Below are positions 36,033 through 46,809 of a stretch of DNA of 64,000 nucleotides, one piece after another (position 1 is the stretch's first letter; each line of letters starts with the position of its first letter). The position numbers were made by a program, and so were the translations under genes. The notes beneath the pieces were generated by a model. The model was given only the letters and a program-made list of their open reading frames with translations, was not told where the DNA came from and ran no database searches. The stretch lies in contig CASFOZ010000006.1 of the NCBI GenBank assembly GCA_949296455.1, forward strand, positions 17,861 through 81,860, read 5' to 3'. The DNA is from an uncultured Eubacteriales bacterium. GTDB lineage: Bacteria > Bacillota > Clostridia > Christensenellales > CALVMC01.

Positions 36033-37046
36033 TTAACGGCGATGATGATAATAGTCTTCGTCTATATCCGTTTCTCCCCATCTGTAAATGTGTCTGTACG
36101 GATTCGCTTCGCTTCCGTCACCTTCGACGGTGATTATTATTTCACGGGAAATTCCTTCTTTCATAATTTCAGCTTCGATTCTCTCTTTTCCGCCTACAGT
36201 TTTCTTTTCGTATTCAACGGCAAAAACCTCTCCGTTTTCATAGGTTTTCATTTCTATTCCGTTTTCGTTATTTTCCTGTTCGTACTCTATTGAAAACTCT
36301 TTCACCAATTTATTGTTGTTGTAATAGGAATATTTGTATTCCTGTTCGCTTTCACTGCCTTCGATTTCCTCTTCGAGAACAAACCTTATATACTCACCTT
36401 CCGTCTGAGTTATAACAAAGGAAAGTTTGGATTCGACTTCTTCTTTAAGTCCTTCGGTTTCCGTCTCGATTGTTCTTCCGCCGCTGACGGTATAGATTTC
36501 GTCGGTCGCCTCTCCGTTTATTACTATTCCGTCAAGAGTGAATGCCTGAATGGTTTCGGTTTCTCCTCCGTCCTTTCTCGTTATCGGCTCACCTTTTTCG
36601 GTAAGGTTATAATAAAGTTTATAAACTATTTCATAGCCTGTTAAGTCCTTGGTTTTAATAGTAAGAAGATTTTCATATGTTCCGCTGTAAGTATCGTCTG
36701 CTTCGACCTTTTCATCGGTTGAAGTTATTGCGTTTTCGCCTATAAAGTTTTCAAGCACGGAAAGCTGCTGTTTAACTTCCTCTTTTTCTTCTTCGGTCAG
36801 CAAACTGCCCTCCGACGCTACAAGAGAACCTTCCGATACATTAAAAGATACCGCAACATTAGTCGCAGAGTCGTTTTGAATATCGCCGAGCATCGCAGCC
36901 GACGAACCTATTGAAAAGGCAATATCGTTCCCGCCTTTGCCCGACATAAGTTTATCGCTGTTTCCGGAAGGATTACAAGCAGTGAATGTAGCAGCAAGCA
37001 TTACCGTTACGATAACTGCAAGTAAACAGATAAACATCTTTTTCAT
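36033..37046 (-). CDS. Hypothetical lipoprotein
   Basis: Not recognised. It has 337 residues with a lipoprotein signal ending FTAC (Cys24). The mature part is rich in Glu, Thr and Tyr with alternating beta-strand pattern and no catalytic motif. The final residues are HHRR. Probably a surface-anchored beta-rich protein. The gene has its own terminator and an AAGGAGGAAAAC ribosome site. Confidence 0.75.
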   Translation of the reverse strand: MKKMFICLLAVIVTVMLAATFTACNPSGNSDKLMSGKGGNDIAFSIGSSAAMLGDIQNDSATNVAVSFNVSEGSLVASEGSLLTEEEKEEVKQQLSVLENFIGENAITSTDEKVEADDTYSGTYENLLTIKTKDLTGYEIVYKLYYNLTEKGEPITRKDGGETETIQAFTLDGIVINGEATDEIYTVSGGRTIETETEGLKEEVESKLSFVITQTEGEYIRFVLEEEIEGSESEQEYKYSYYNNNKLVKEFSIEYEQENNENGIEMKTYENGEVFAVEYEKKTVGGKERIEAEIMKEGISREIIITVEGDGSEANPYRHIYRWGETDIDEDYYHHRR

Positions 37047-37256
37047 AGTGTTTTCCTCCTTAATAATATTATTTGATTATTTGAAGGCAATTATTTGGTT
37101 TTTTAGTGCCTTTCAATCGGAGAGACCCCGTTTAGTTATATTATACAATATAAATTTTTAAATTTAAATACTTTTAAAAAAATTTCTTTAAAATTTAACT
37201 GTTTAAAAACTTAAATTAAGGACAAAATCAGTTTAATATTTAAAAAGGAGAAAACT

Positions 37257-37847
37257 ATGGAACTTATTAAAAGTAAAACTTATTTGAACCTTGCAAAAGC
37301 ATATGCAGGCGAATGTATGGCACGAACAAGATACGAATTTATCGAGTACGGAGCAAGAATGAAAGGTTATAAATATCTTGCAAAACTCGTTGACGAAGTT
37401 GTTTATCAGGAATTCAACCACGCAAGAATGTTGTACTCGTTTATAGAAACGGCGAGTAAAGAAGAAATCAAAAACATAGATATCTGCTCAGGTTATCCTT
37501 TTAAAGAGAAATGGGACCTTCTTGAAAATTTAAGACTTGCAGCAGAAGACGAAGAATTCGAAGAAAAAAAGATTTATCCCGAATACGAAAAGACTGCCCG
37601 TGAAGAAGGGTTTGAAGATATAGCAAATCTTTTTAAAAACCTTATTCAGGTTGAAAGCTGCCATAAAAAACTTTTCACGCAGCTCTACGAACAAATGAAG
37701 AACGGTACCCTTTACAAAAAGCCGAAACCGGTAAAATGGAAATGCGACGACTGCGGATACGAGGAAGTGGGCACGGAAGCCTTCGAGACCTGTCCCCTAT
37801 GCCAGGCAAAGCAAGGAGCGGTAATGCTGAAAATAGCAAGCGATTAA
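37257..37847 (+). CDS. rbr: Rubrerythrin
   Basis: A 196-residue peroxide reductase of anaerobes. The N-terminal ferritin-like diiron part has AGECMARTRYEFI (E19 ligand), VVYQEFNHARML and VESCHKKLF (ExxH). The C-terminal rubredoxin knob has WKCDDCGYEEV and CPLCQA. Strong AAAGGAG site. With PerR, ferritin and thioredoxin it forms the window's oxidative-stress set. Single gene with its own terminator. Confidence 0.93.
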   Translation: MELIKSKTYLNLAKAYAGECMARTRYEFIEYGARMKGYKYLAKLVDEVVYQEFNHARMLYSFIETASKEEIKNIDICSGYPFKEKWDLLENLRLAAEDEEFEEKKIYPEYEKTAREEGFEDIANLFKNLIQVESCHKKLFTQLYEQMKNGTLYKKPKPVKWKCDDCGYEEVGTEAFETCPLCQAKQGAVMLKIASD

Positions 37848-37854
37848 AAAACCA

Positions 37855-37879
37855 AATTCCCCTGACGGGGAATTTTTTA
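37855..37879 (+). terminator. Intrinsic terminator of rubrerythrin gene
   Basis: AAATTCCCC/GGGGAATTT stem with TGAC loop and six T residues. Confidence 0.9.
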
Positions 37880-38045
37880 TTTCATTATGGCGTCTTTTCC
37901 TTTTGATAATTCAATCCGTTTTATCCGTCGTTCGTTATTTTTTCTGAATACGAAATAAAACCTTTACCATAGAACATTTAAATATTTTAACTAATCTTTG
38001 ACCTTGTTTTTTTATTGTGATAAAATATTTTAAGGAGATTATTTT

Positions 38046-38501
38046 ATGAAAAAATTTTCGGCAAAACATACAGTAGTTCTAATTGTAACGGTAATTTTAT
38101 TTACCTTTATGCTTTGCGGCTGTAATAGCTATAATGTGAAAATCGAAAACCATAATTGGAATTTCACTATAATACAAAGCACTGTTGAAGAAGGACAAAT
38201 TACGCACTGTTCAAAAGAATTGAAAGACCGTTACGAAAATGCGAAAGTTTGCGATATAACCTGTCATGTCGAAAACGGTACTATAACGATTTCGGATAAT
38301 ACGGAAAATGAGATTTTGGTTTTTACATATAACTTATTAGAATACATTTCAAACAAATCCGCAATATACAATTTAGTATCTGAAAGCGGTAATACAATAG
38401 CTTCTGTCTCAATTACCGAATATAAAGACGGCAAAGAAGAATACACTCTTATCGTTACGGTAAACGAAAAAATATATTATTTCAACGAAACTATAATTTA
38501 A
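38046..38501 (+). CDS. Small hypothetical lipoprotein
   Basis: Not recognised. It has 151 residues with a signal peptide and a lipobox LCGC, Cys26 most likely lipidated. The remainder is polar and beta-rich. AAGGAG precedes the ATG. No family or function can be assigned. Confidence 0.7.
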   Translation: MKKFSAKHTVVLIVTVILFTFMLCGCNSYNVKIENHNWNFTIIQSTVEEGQITHCSKELKDRYENAKVCDITCHVENGTITISDNTENEILVFTYNLLEYISNKSAIYNLVSESGNTIASVSITEYKDGKEEYTLIVTVNEKIYYFNETII

Positions 38502-38603
38502 TAATATATGGAAATGAAATATCTTTAAAATAAAAAAATACCGCAAAAATCATTCTACAATCCGTTTAATGACGGTAATCTTATATAAATCGGGGAAAAT
38601 ACA

Positions 38604-39278
38604 ATGAATTCGGAAACAAAAAACGATTATGAAAATGTTTTGAAAAATCTTCCCTTTTACCCTTATCTTAATCAAGAGGAAAAGCAATTTCTTTTAAGCG
38701 GCTATGTGGTAAAAAACTATAAAAAAGGCAGCAATATATACAGTGCGACAAACGAATGTTTAGGCGTAATAATAGTGCTCGAAGGCGAACTTAAAGCCTA
38801 TCTTATGTCTGAACAAGGTAAGGAAGTTACCTTATACAGACTCACCGAAAACGGTATCTGCATAATGACGGCTTCCTGCCTTCTTAAAAAAATTACCTTC
38901 GATGTTTACATCGACGCAGTAGCCGACAGCAAAATTCTGATTATTAAATCCGATGTTTTCGAAAAACTCAAAAGCAGCGATATAAGAGTGGAAAACTTTG
39001 CTCTCACCGTTGCAAGCCAAAGATTTTCCGACGTTATGTGGGCAATGGAACAAATGCTTTTTTTACCGGTCGAAAAGAGAGTTGCCCTTTTTCTTTACGA
39101 CGAATATTCTAAAAGCAAAAAAACGGTTCTTCCCGTAACTCAGGAAGCCATAGCAAGTTATATCGGCTCGGCTCGTGAAGTTGTGGGAAGAACTCTCAAA
39201 AAGTTCGAAAAGAGGGGTATCGTCGAACTTTCGAACGGAAAAATAAAATTACTTAAAATTTCCGAACTGAATATTTAA
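38604..39278 (+). CDS. Crp/Fnr-family transcriptional regulator
   Basis: A 224-residue regulator with a cyclic-nucleotide-binding-like beta-roll (about 20-120), a long dimer helix and a C-terminal winged helix, TQEAIASYIGSAREVVGRTLKKFEKRGIVEL, with recognition helix SAREVVGRTLK. Cysteines C52, C86 and C92 lie in the sensor part and might bind a redox ligand, but no N-terminal Fnr cluster is seen. The likely target is the palindrome at 39933 before the nearby ferredoxin gene. Confidence 0.88.
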   Translation: MNSETKNDYENVLKNLPFYPYLNQEEKQFLLSGYVVKNYKKGSNIYSATNECLGVIIVLEGELKAYLMSEQGKEVTLYRLTENGICIMTASCLLKKITFDVYIDAVADSKILIIKSDVFEKLKSSDIRVENFALTVASQRFSDVMWAMEQMLFLPVEKRVALFLYDEYSKSKKTVLPVTQEAIASYIGSAREVVGRTLKKFEKRGIVELSNGKIKLLKISELNI

Positions 39279-39295
39279 GTAAATTTTTTTCGGTA

Positions 39296-39607
39296 TCAAA
39301 CATTAAGCATTTTAATTATTTCTTCTTTCGGTCTTACGCCTACCGCTCTCGTAACTTCTTTACCGTTCTTGATTACTACAAGCGTGGGTATGCTCATAAC
39401 CCCGAAAGTTTTTGCAAGTTCATTCTCTTCATCCACATTGACTTTGCAAATTTTTGCCCCGTCAATCTCCCCTGCAAGTTCGTCTATTACGGGAGATACC
39501 ATTCTGCACGGTCCGCACCAAGGCGCCCAGAAATCAATAAGTACCGGTTTATCGCTTTTTAAAACTTCGTTTTCGAAATTGGTATTGTTAAGTTTAACGG
39601 CTTCCAT
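39296..39607 (-). CDS. trxA: Thioredoxin
   Basis: A 103-residue thioredoxin with the active site WCGPC (C31, C34) after FWAP, and the cis-proline in SIPT. It reduces protein disulfides with thioredoxin reductase, which is not encoded in this window. It converges with the Crp/Fnr gene and lies just downstream of the ferredoxin gene on the same strand. Confidence 0.94.
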   Translation of the reverse strand: MEAVKLNNTNFENEVLKSDKPVLIDFWAPWCGPCRMVSPVIDELAGEIDGAKICKVNVDEENELAKTFGVMSIPTLVVIKNGKEVTRAVGVRPKEEIIKMLNV

Positions 39608-39697
39608 AATAATCTCCTTCGATAATTCAGTTTTTGAATATCTTTAATATAATTTGTTTTCGAATTTTTTATATTTTATTAACTTTAATCTTCTTCC

Positions 39698-39880
39698 TTA
39701 CTCCAAAACAATGGCTTTTTTCGGACAGAAAGTCGAACATTTTCCGCACTTAATACATTTTTCTTTATCAACCGTCGGGGCAGCGTTTCCAACCTGAGTC
39801 AAAGCATTCACCGGACAGACCTTTACGGCAGGACAAGGATGATTCTGCGGACATTTTTCATTATTGACTATAAGTTCCAT
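39698..39880 (-). CDS. Small 4Fe-4S ferredoxin
   Basis: A 60-residue electron carrier. The second half has a complete CxxCxxCxxxCP (C42, C45, C48, C52). The first half has an altered pattern, C10-x5-C16-x5-C22-P, so it may hold one or two clusters. I start at 39880 because CGGAGGTAAT precedes it. The longer frame crosses the promoter and operator. Likely activated by a Crp/Fnr protein. Confidence 0.88.
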   Translation of the reverse strand: MELIVNNEKCPQNHPCPAVKVCPVNALTQVGNAAPTVDKEKCIKCGKCSTFCPKKAIVLE

Positions 39881-39904
39881 ATTATTACCTCCGTTTACAA
39901 TTTT

Positions 39905-39910
39905 ATTATA
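39905..39910 (-). promoter_or_regulatory. -10 box of the ferredoxin promoter
   Basis: TATAAT on the minus strand with a poor -35, as expected for an activator-dependent promoter. The predicted start is near 39898. Confidence 0.55.
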
Positions 39911-39932
39911 TAGCATGAAATTAAAAATTGTA

Positions 39933-39947
39933 TGTGACAAAGTCACA
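39933..39947. promoter_or_regulatory. Crp/Fnr-type operator (TGTGAC-AAA-GTCACA)
   Basis: A perfect 15-base palindrome, centred about 42 bases upstream of the predicted ferredoxin start and about 65 upstream of the predicted MATE start. The first is the classic class II activator position. Confidence 0.65.
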
Positions 39948-40050
39948 AACCGAAAAACTTTTTCCTAAATTGACAAAATTATTTGTTTGTGTTAATTTAA
40001 CATTGATTTTGCGACGGAAAAGTCAGATGATTTTAACCCGGCGCTTTTTT

Positions 40051-41388
40051 ATGGATATGAACAAAAGCGTTTTAATTAAAGAATACTTAAAATATACTTC
40101 GCTCAGCATATTGGGTATGCTGGGTTTTTCCTGTTATATACTTGTCGATACCTTTTTCGTATCTTTGGCGCTCGGAACAAGCGGTCTTACGGCACTCAAT
40201 ATCGCAGTACCCGTTTACGGCGTTATTCACGGTATAGGGCTTATGCTCGGAATGGGCGGCGCAACAAGATTTACCATAATGAAAAACAGCGGCGAAACTG
40301 AAAACTGTAATAAGATATTCACAAATACCTTTTATATCGCAGTTGTATTTTCGGCAATATTTATCTTAACGGGAATATTTCTTCATTCGGAAATTTCGGT
40401 TTTGCTCGGCGCCGACGAAACGGTTTTTGAAATGACGGATATTTACATAATGGTTCTTCTTCTTTTTGCACCCGCTTTTATATTCAATGATATTCTGATA
40501 TGTTTTGTTCGTAACGACGGCAGTCCTCAGCTTTCAACAGTGTCTTCGCTCAGCGGAAGCGTATCGAATATAATTCTCGACTACATTTTAATCTTTCCTT
40601 TAAAACTCGGTATGCTCGGCGCAGTACTTGCCACGGCTCTTGCGCCGGTAATCGGAATTTCTCTCTCTTCCATACATTTTCTGCGCAAAAAAGGCGGACT
40701 CAGACTAGTTAAAACAAAACCGGAATTTAAACATATAAAATATAATTTCATTTTGGGTTTCCCTTCTTTTATGGACCAGATATCCATATCAATAGTTATT
40801 TTCGCATTCAATTTTTTAATGCTGAGACACGGCGGAAATACTGCCGTTGCGGCATACAGTATTATTGCTAATGTCGCAATCGTTATAAACGCATTTTTCA
40901 ACGGAACAGCTCAGGGCACTCAACCACTTTTAAGCAGGTCTTACGGTCAAGGAAATAAAGAAAATATAAAGTTTTATTTTTTCCTTGCACTTATAACGGT
41001 TTTTGTTTCGGCAGTTATACTGTATCTTCTGATTTACTTCCTTGCAGCTAACATATCGGATATTTTCAACAGCGAAAATAACCTTTTGCTTAAAGAATTA
41101 TCGGTAGAAGGACTACGACTGTATTTTATCTCGGTTTTCTTTAGCGGTTTGAATATAATAATAACTATATTCTTCACTTCGACGGGAAAACCGCTTTTTT
41201 CACAGATACTTTCCGTTTCAAGAGGATTGATTATCATAGTTCCCATGGCATTTGTCTTTGCACAGTTTATGCAGATAAAAGGTATATGGCTGTCTTTCCC
41301 CGTCACGGAAGCAGTTACACTTGTTGCAAGCATAGCGGCACTTTTGATAATGAAAAAAAGAATGTTCGATTTTAAATTGAAAAATTGA
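40051..41388 (+). CDS. MATE-family efflux transporter
   Basis: A 445-residue multidrug and toxin extrusion type transporter with twelve helices in two similar halves (IKEYLKYTSLSILGMLGFSCYILVDTFFVSLALG... and FILGFPSFMDQISISIVIFAFNFLML...). It probably uses a Na+ or H+ gradient. The start is uncertain: MDMNKS at 40051 fits the family, while MILTRR at 40027 is equally open and neither has a good ribosome site. A TTGACA box lies at 39970. Confidence 0.85.
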   Translation: MDMNKSVLIKEYLKYTSLSILGMLGFSCYILVDTFFVSLALGTSGLTALNIAVPVYGVIHGIGLMLGMGGATRFTIMKNSGETENCNKIFTNTFYIAVVFSAIFILTGIFLHSEISVLLGADETVFEMTDIYIMVLLLFAPAFIFNDILICFVRNDGSPQLSTVSSLSGSVSNIILDYILIFPLKLGMLGAVLATALAPVIGISLSSIHFLRKKGGLRLVKTKPEFKHIKYNFILGFPSFMDQISISIVIFAFNFLMLRHGGNTAVAAYSIIANVAIVINAFFNGTAQGTQPLLSRSYGQGNKENIKFYFFLALITVFVSAVILYLLIYFLAANISDIFNSENNLLLKELSVEGLRLYFISVFFSGLNIIITIFFTSTGKPLFSQILSVSRGLIIIVPMAFVFAQFMQIKGIWLSFPVTEAVTLVASIAALLIMKKRMFDFKLKN

Positions 41389-41450
41389 TTTGCTGTTAAT
41401 ATTTAATTAAAATATAACAGTTATAACCGTTTTAAATGAATTTTTAAATA

Positions 41451-41479
41451 AAAGCCGATAAACTATATCGGCTTTTTTT
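41451..41479. terminator. Bidirectional terminator between MATE gene and dapL
   Basis: AAAGCCGATA/TATCGGCTTT stem with AACTA loop. It overlaps the last bases of dapL. Confidence 0.88.
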
Positions 41480-42671
41480 ATTTGATTTCTTTTAAGAGTT
41501 CTTTTAATTTTTCACTTGCCTTTAAGGTATCTTCTCTGCTTCCGAATGTAGAAAATCTGATATAACCTTCTCCGCACTTTCCGAATCCTTCTCCGGGTGT
41601 CGCCACAATTTGAGCATTATTTAAAAGCAAATCGAAAAATTCCCAACTGCCGTATTTATCAGGACATTTCATCCATATATACGGAGCATTCTTGCCGCCC
41701 GTATACCATATACCCATCTCGTCTAATGCCTTGGTTATAATTTCGGCATTATCTTTATAAAATTTTATATTTTGTTTTATCTGTTTCCGACCTTCACTGC
41801 CGAATACGGCAGCTGCCCCTTTTTGGATAATATAAGATACTCCGTTAGTCTTTGTAGTTCTGTTTCTGACCCACATTGAATTAAGACTCATTTCGTTTCT
41901 TTTCAAATCTTTGGGGATTACGGTATAACCTAATCTGGTTCCTGTAAAGCCCGCAGTTTTCGAAAGGGAACAAATTTCTATTGCGCATGTTCTTGCTCCT
42001 TCGATTTCGAAAATGCTGTGCGGAAGTTCCTCGTCTTCTATGAAGGCTTCGTAAGCCGCATCGAAAAGGATTATCGCACCGTTTCCGTTTGCAAAATCAA
42101 CCCAACTTTTCAACTGTTCCTTGTTATAGACTGCGCCCGTGGGATTGTTAGGAGAACAAATATAAATCAAATCGGCTTTAAGATTTTTATCGGGTAAAGG
42201 TAAAAATCCGTTACTTTTGTCGGAATTAAGATGAACAATATTTCTTCCCGCCATAATATTAGCGTCTACATAGGCAGGATAAGACGGTTCTATAACAAGA
42301 GCCGAACTGCTACGGTCAAAAATATCCAATATATCCCCGAGTTCATCGCTTGCACCGCTCGATACGAAAACCTCGTCGCTTTCGATGCCGACGCCACGGT
42401 TATTGTAATATTCGGATATTGTATCTCTTAAAAACGGGGCTCCGCATTCGGGCATATATCCGTGAAATGTTTCCTTTGAAGCCTGGTCGTCAACAGCTTC
42501 ATGCAAGGCTTTAATAACGGCACCGCAAAGCGGCAACGAAACATCCCCTATCCCTAACCTTAATAATTTTTTTTCGGGATTGTTTTTTAAGTATTCCTTA
42601 GTTTTTTGGGCTATGCGAAAAAACAAGTAAGAATCTTTGAGATTAGAGTAATTCATATTGACTTTTATCAT
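41478..42671 (-). CDS. dapL: LL-diaminopimelate aminotransferase
   Basis: Converts tetrahydrodipicolinate directly to LL-diaminopimelate, using glutamate, in the lysine and peptidoglycan pathway. It is a class I/II PLP aminotransferase of 397 residues, with SPNNPTGAVY, the PLP-lysine motif SLSKTAGFTGTRLG and a C-terminal EGYIRFSTFGSRED. It overlaps dapF by 4 bases. Glutamate used here comes from the GS/GOGAT block next door. Confidence 0.94.
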   Translation of the reverse strand: MIKVNMNYSNLKDSYLFFRIAQKTKEYLKNNPEKKLLRLGIGDVSLPLCGAVIKALHEAVDDQASKETFHGYMPECGAPFLRDTISEYYNNRGVGIESDEVFVSSGASDELGDILDIFDRSSSALVIEPSYPAYVDANIMAGRNIVHLNSDKSNGFLPLPDKNLKADLIYICSPNNPTGAVYNKEQLKSWVDFANGNGAIILFDAAYEAFIEDEELPHSIFEIEGARTCAIEICSLSKTAGFTGTRLGYTVIPKDLKRNEMSLNSMWVRNRTTKTNGVSYIIQKGAAAVFGSEGRKQIKQNIKFYKDNAEIITKALDEMGIWYTGGKNAPYIWMKCPDKYGSWEFFDLLLNNAQIVATPGEGFGKCGEGYIRFSTFGSREDTLKASEKLKELLKEIK

Positions 42672-43456
42672 AACGTATCTCCTTCGTAAACAAATTTTGC
42701 CGGCCCTTCCATAATTACGCTGCCGCCTTCGTCAACCTTGATTTTAAGATTACCGCCGTCAAGCTTTACGGTAACGAATTCGTTTTCATTAACATAATTT
42801 TCTTTTATAGCCGCAACAACGCAAGCGCAAGCACCCGTACCGCAAGCCAATGTAACACCGCTGCCTCTTTCCCATACACGCATACGAAGGGTGTTTTTAT
42901 CTATAACCTGAACAAATTCGGCATTGACTCCGTCTTTAAAAATCTTGTTTTTTTCTATTATAGGACCTAACTCGAAAATAGGCTCGTTTTCGGCATTATC
43001 CACAAAAGTCACGGCATGGGGATTGCCGACGGAAACGGGAATGACGGAAATTTTCCTGCCCTTTACATCGATAATTTTTTTATCGTAAGATTCGGCTTTT
43101 CCCATATCCACGGAAACGGAATTAACTTTTCCGTAAACAACGCTGAGAAAGAGTTTTTTTATTCCCGACAAAGTCTCCACTGTTATTTCCTTTTTATCGG
43201 TCAGCCCCTTGTCGTAAACATATTTGCCTACGCACCTTATTCCGTTGCCGCACATTTTTGCTTCGCTGCCGTCGGCATTGAATATTCTCATTTTAAAATC
43301 CGCAACGGAAGAGGGCGAAATAAAAATCATACCGTCCGAACCTGCACCGAAGTGTCTGTCGGAAAGTTTAACGGAAAGTTCTTCGATATTTTCGGGGACC
43401 TCTCCGTAAACATAAAGATAATCGTTACCTATTCCCTGCATTTTGGTAAAGTGCAT
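42668..43456 (-). CDS. dapF: Diaminopimelate epimerase
   Basis: Turns LL- into meso-diaminopimelate. The two catalytic cysteines are C69 in EAKMCGNGIRC and C205 in LACGTGAC. Length 262 is normal. It is coupled to dapL by a 4-base overlap and lies 14 bases after pyrG, so pyrG-dapF-dapL is probably one transcript. Confidence 0.95.
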   Translation of the reverse strand: MHFTKMQGIGNDYLYVYGEVPENIEELSVKLSDRHFGAGSDGMIFISPSSVADFKMRIFNADGSEAKMCGNGIRCVGKYVYDKGLTDKKEITVETLSGIKKLFLSVVYGKVNSVSVDMGKAESYDKKIIDVKGRKISVIPVSVGNPHAVTFVDNAENEPIFELGPIIEKNKIFKDGVNAEFVQVIDKNTLRMRVWERGSGVTLACGTGACACVVAAIKENYVNENEFVTVKLDGGNLKIKVDEGGSVIMEGPAKFVYEGDTL

Positions 43457-43470
43457 AATCGAATCTCCTT

Positions 43471-45102
<1,632 letters not shown>

Positions 45103-45181
45103 CTATTAAAAAGAATAAATTTAATAATTCAAGTTGTTTTTCACCGATTTAACTCATTAACCTGAGTTTAAATTTTAAATA

Positions 45182-46762
45182 CTATTTGCCGCTTTCTCCG
45201 TAATTCGAAAGAACCCTTGCCGACGGGTCGTTTACATTACAGCCTTCCCACTCTTTATTAGGCATCCAGAAATCTTTTACCATATCGCTTTGTGACGGAT
45301 AAAATTCTTCGAATATTTCCCTGTACCACAAAGATTCTTTTGTAAAAGGCCGTGCGTGTGAATATTTTTCTCTTTTGCTCTCATATTCGATATCGGAATA
45401 AAGTTTTTCCGCATATTCTTTAAGAAAATCGACCATAGAATGACCTACCGCATCCGAAAATGCAGCTTTTTCTCTGTAGAGTATTTCTTTGGGCAGATAA
45501 TCGCCTTCAAAAGCCTTTCTTAAAAGATATTTTCCTTTACCGTATTTATTAATTTTCTTTTCAGAGTCAATGCTGAGCACATATCTGACAAACTCTATAT
45601 CGCCGAAAGGCACCCTTGCTTCGATGGAATTTGAGGATATACATCTGTCCGCTCTTAGAACATCGTACATATTGAGTTCTCTCACCCTTTTTTCCGATTC
45701 CGCTTGAAACGCCTTTGAAGAAGGTGCGAAATCAGTGTATTTATACCCGAAAAGTTCGTCTGAAATTTCACCTGTCAAAAGAACTCTTATATCGGTGTTT
45801 TTATGTATTTCCTTACATAGCAAATACATTCCGATACTTGCCCTTATCGTGGTTATATCGTAAGTTGCAAGATTGTAAATAACTTCTCTTACAGACGCAA
45901 GAACATCGTTTTTATCGATAATGACTTCGGTATGGTCGCTTTTAATATAATCGGCAACCTGTCTTGCATACTTTAAATCTATTGCGTCCGTGTTCATACC
46001 TATTGCAAAGGTTTTAATAGGAACCTGACTTTCTTTTTGCGCAATAGCACACACGAGAGAAGAATCGAGTCCGCCTGAAAGCAAAAATCCCACTTTCGCA
46101 TCGGCAACAAGCCTTTTTTGAATACCTTTTATTAATTTGTCTTTAATATTTTTACAAACCGTATCGGTATCGTCAAAGCAAACGCTTTCCACCTTGGTTA
46201 TATCGCAATATGAGATAAATTTTCCTTGTCTGTAAAAATGGCCGGGCGGAAAAGGCATTATTTTATCGGTAAGACCTACAAGGTTTTTAGGCTCGCTTGC
46301 AAATATAATGTTACCTTCCCCGTCATAGCCGTAATAAAGAGGTCTTATTCCTATCGGGTCTCTTGCTGCGATAAATTCTCTGTTTTTATTATCGTAAATC
46401 ACGCAGACGAATTCCGCATCGAGCATTTTAAACATATCTGTTCCGTACTCTTTGTACAACGGAAGAAGAATTTCGCAATCGGAATCGCTTGCAAAAGAAT
46501 ACCCTTTGCATATAAGTTCTTCTTTTAATTTTTTAAAACCGTAAATTTCTCCGTTGCAAACAAGATAATTCCCTTGAAATTCAAACGGCTGCATACCGAG
46601 TTCGTTGAGACCCATTATGGCAAGACGGTGAAAACCCATTATTCCGTCGTCGAGTTCTATGATTCTTGTATCGTCAGGTCCTCTTGAAACGGTTTTTTCA
46701 AAGCCTTTTTTAAAGATTTCACAATCGGCATTTTTTCTGCAATAACACATTATTCCGCACAT
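45182..46762 (-). CDS. asnB: Asparagine synthase B (glutamine-hydrolysing)
   Basis: Makes asparagine from aspartate, glutamine and ATP. C2 directly after the initiator Met is the class II amidotransferase nucleophile. The synthetase half has the pyrophosphatase loop LLSGGLDSSL. Length 526 is short-form as in E. coli AsnB. It follows the Amt-PII gene by 47 bases without a visible terminator and is probably part of a glnN-amt-asnB transcript. Confidence 0.94.
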   Translation of the reverse strand: MCGIMCYCRKNADCEIFKKGFEKTVSRGPDDTRIIELDDGIMGFHRLAIMGLNELGMQPFEFQGNYLVCNGEIYGFKKLKEELICKGYSFASDSDCEILLPLYKEYGTDMFKMLDAEFVCVIYDNKNREFIAARDPIGIRPLYYGYDGEGNIIFASEPKNLVGLTDKIMPFPPGHFYRQGKFISYCDITKVESVCFDDTDTVCKNIKDKLIKGIQKRLVADAKVGFLLSGGLDSSLVCAIAQKESQVPIKTFAIGMNTDAIDLKYARQVADYIKSDHTEVIIDKNDVLASVREVIYNLATYDITTIRASIGMYLLCKEIHKNTDIRVLLTGEISDELFGYKYTDFAPSSKAFQAESEKRVRELNMYDVLRADRCISSNSIEARVPFGDIEFVRYVLSIDSEKKINKYGKGKYLLRKAFEGDYLPKEILYREKAAFSDAVGHSMVDFLKEYAEKLYSDIEYESKREKYSHARPFTKESLWYREIFEEFYPSQSDMVKDFWMPNKEWEGCNVNDPSARVLSNYGESGK

Positions 46763-46809
46763 ATCTGCCTCCGTAGCACAAAATTTCTTTAACTGAATTA
46801 TTCAAAATA

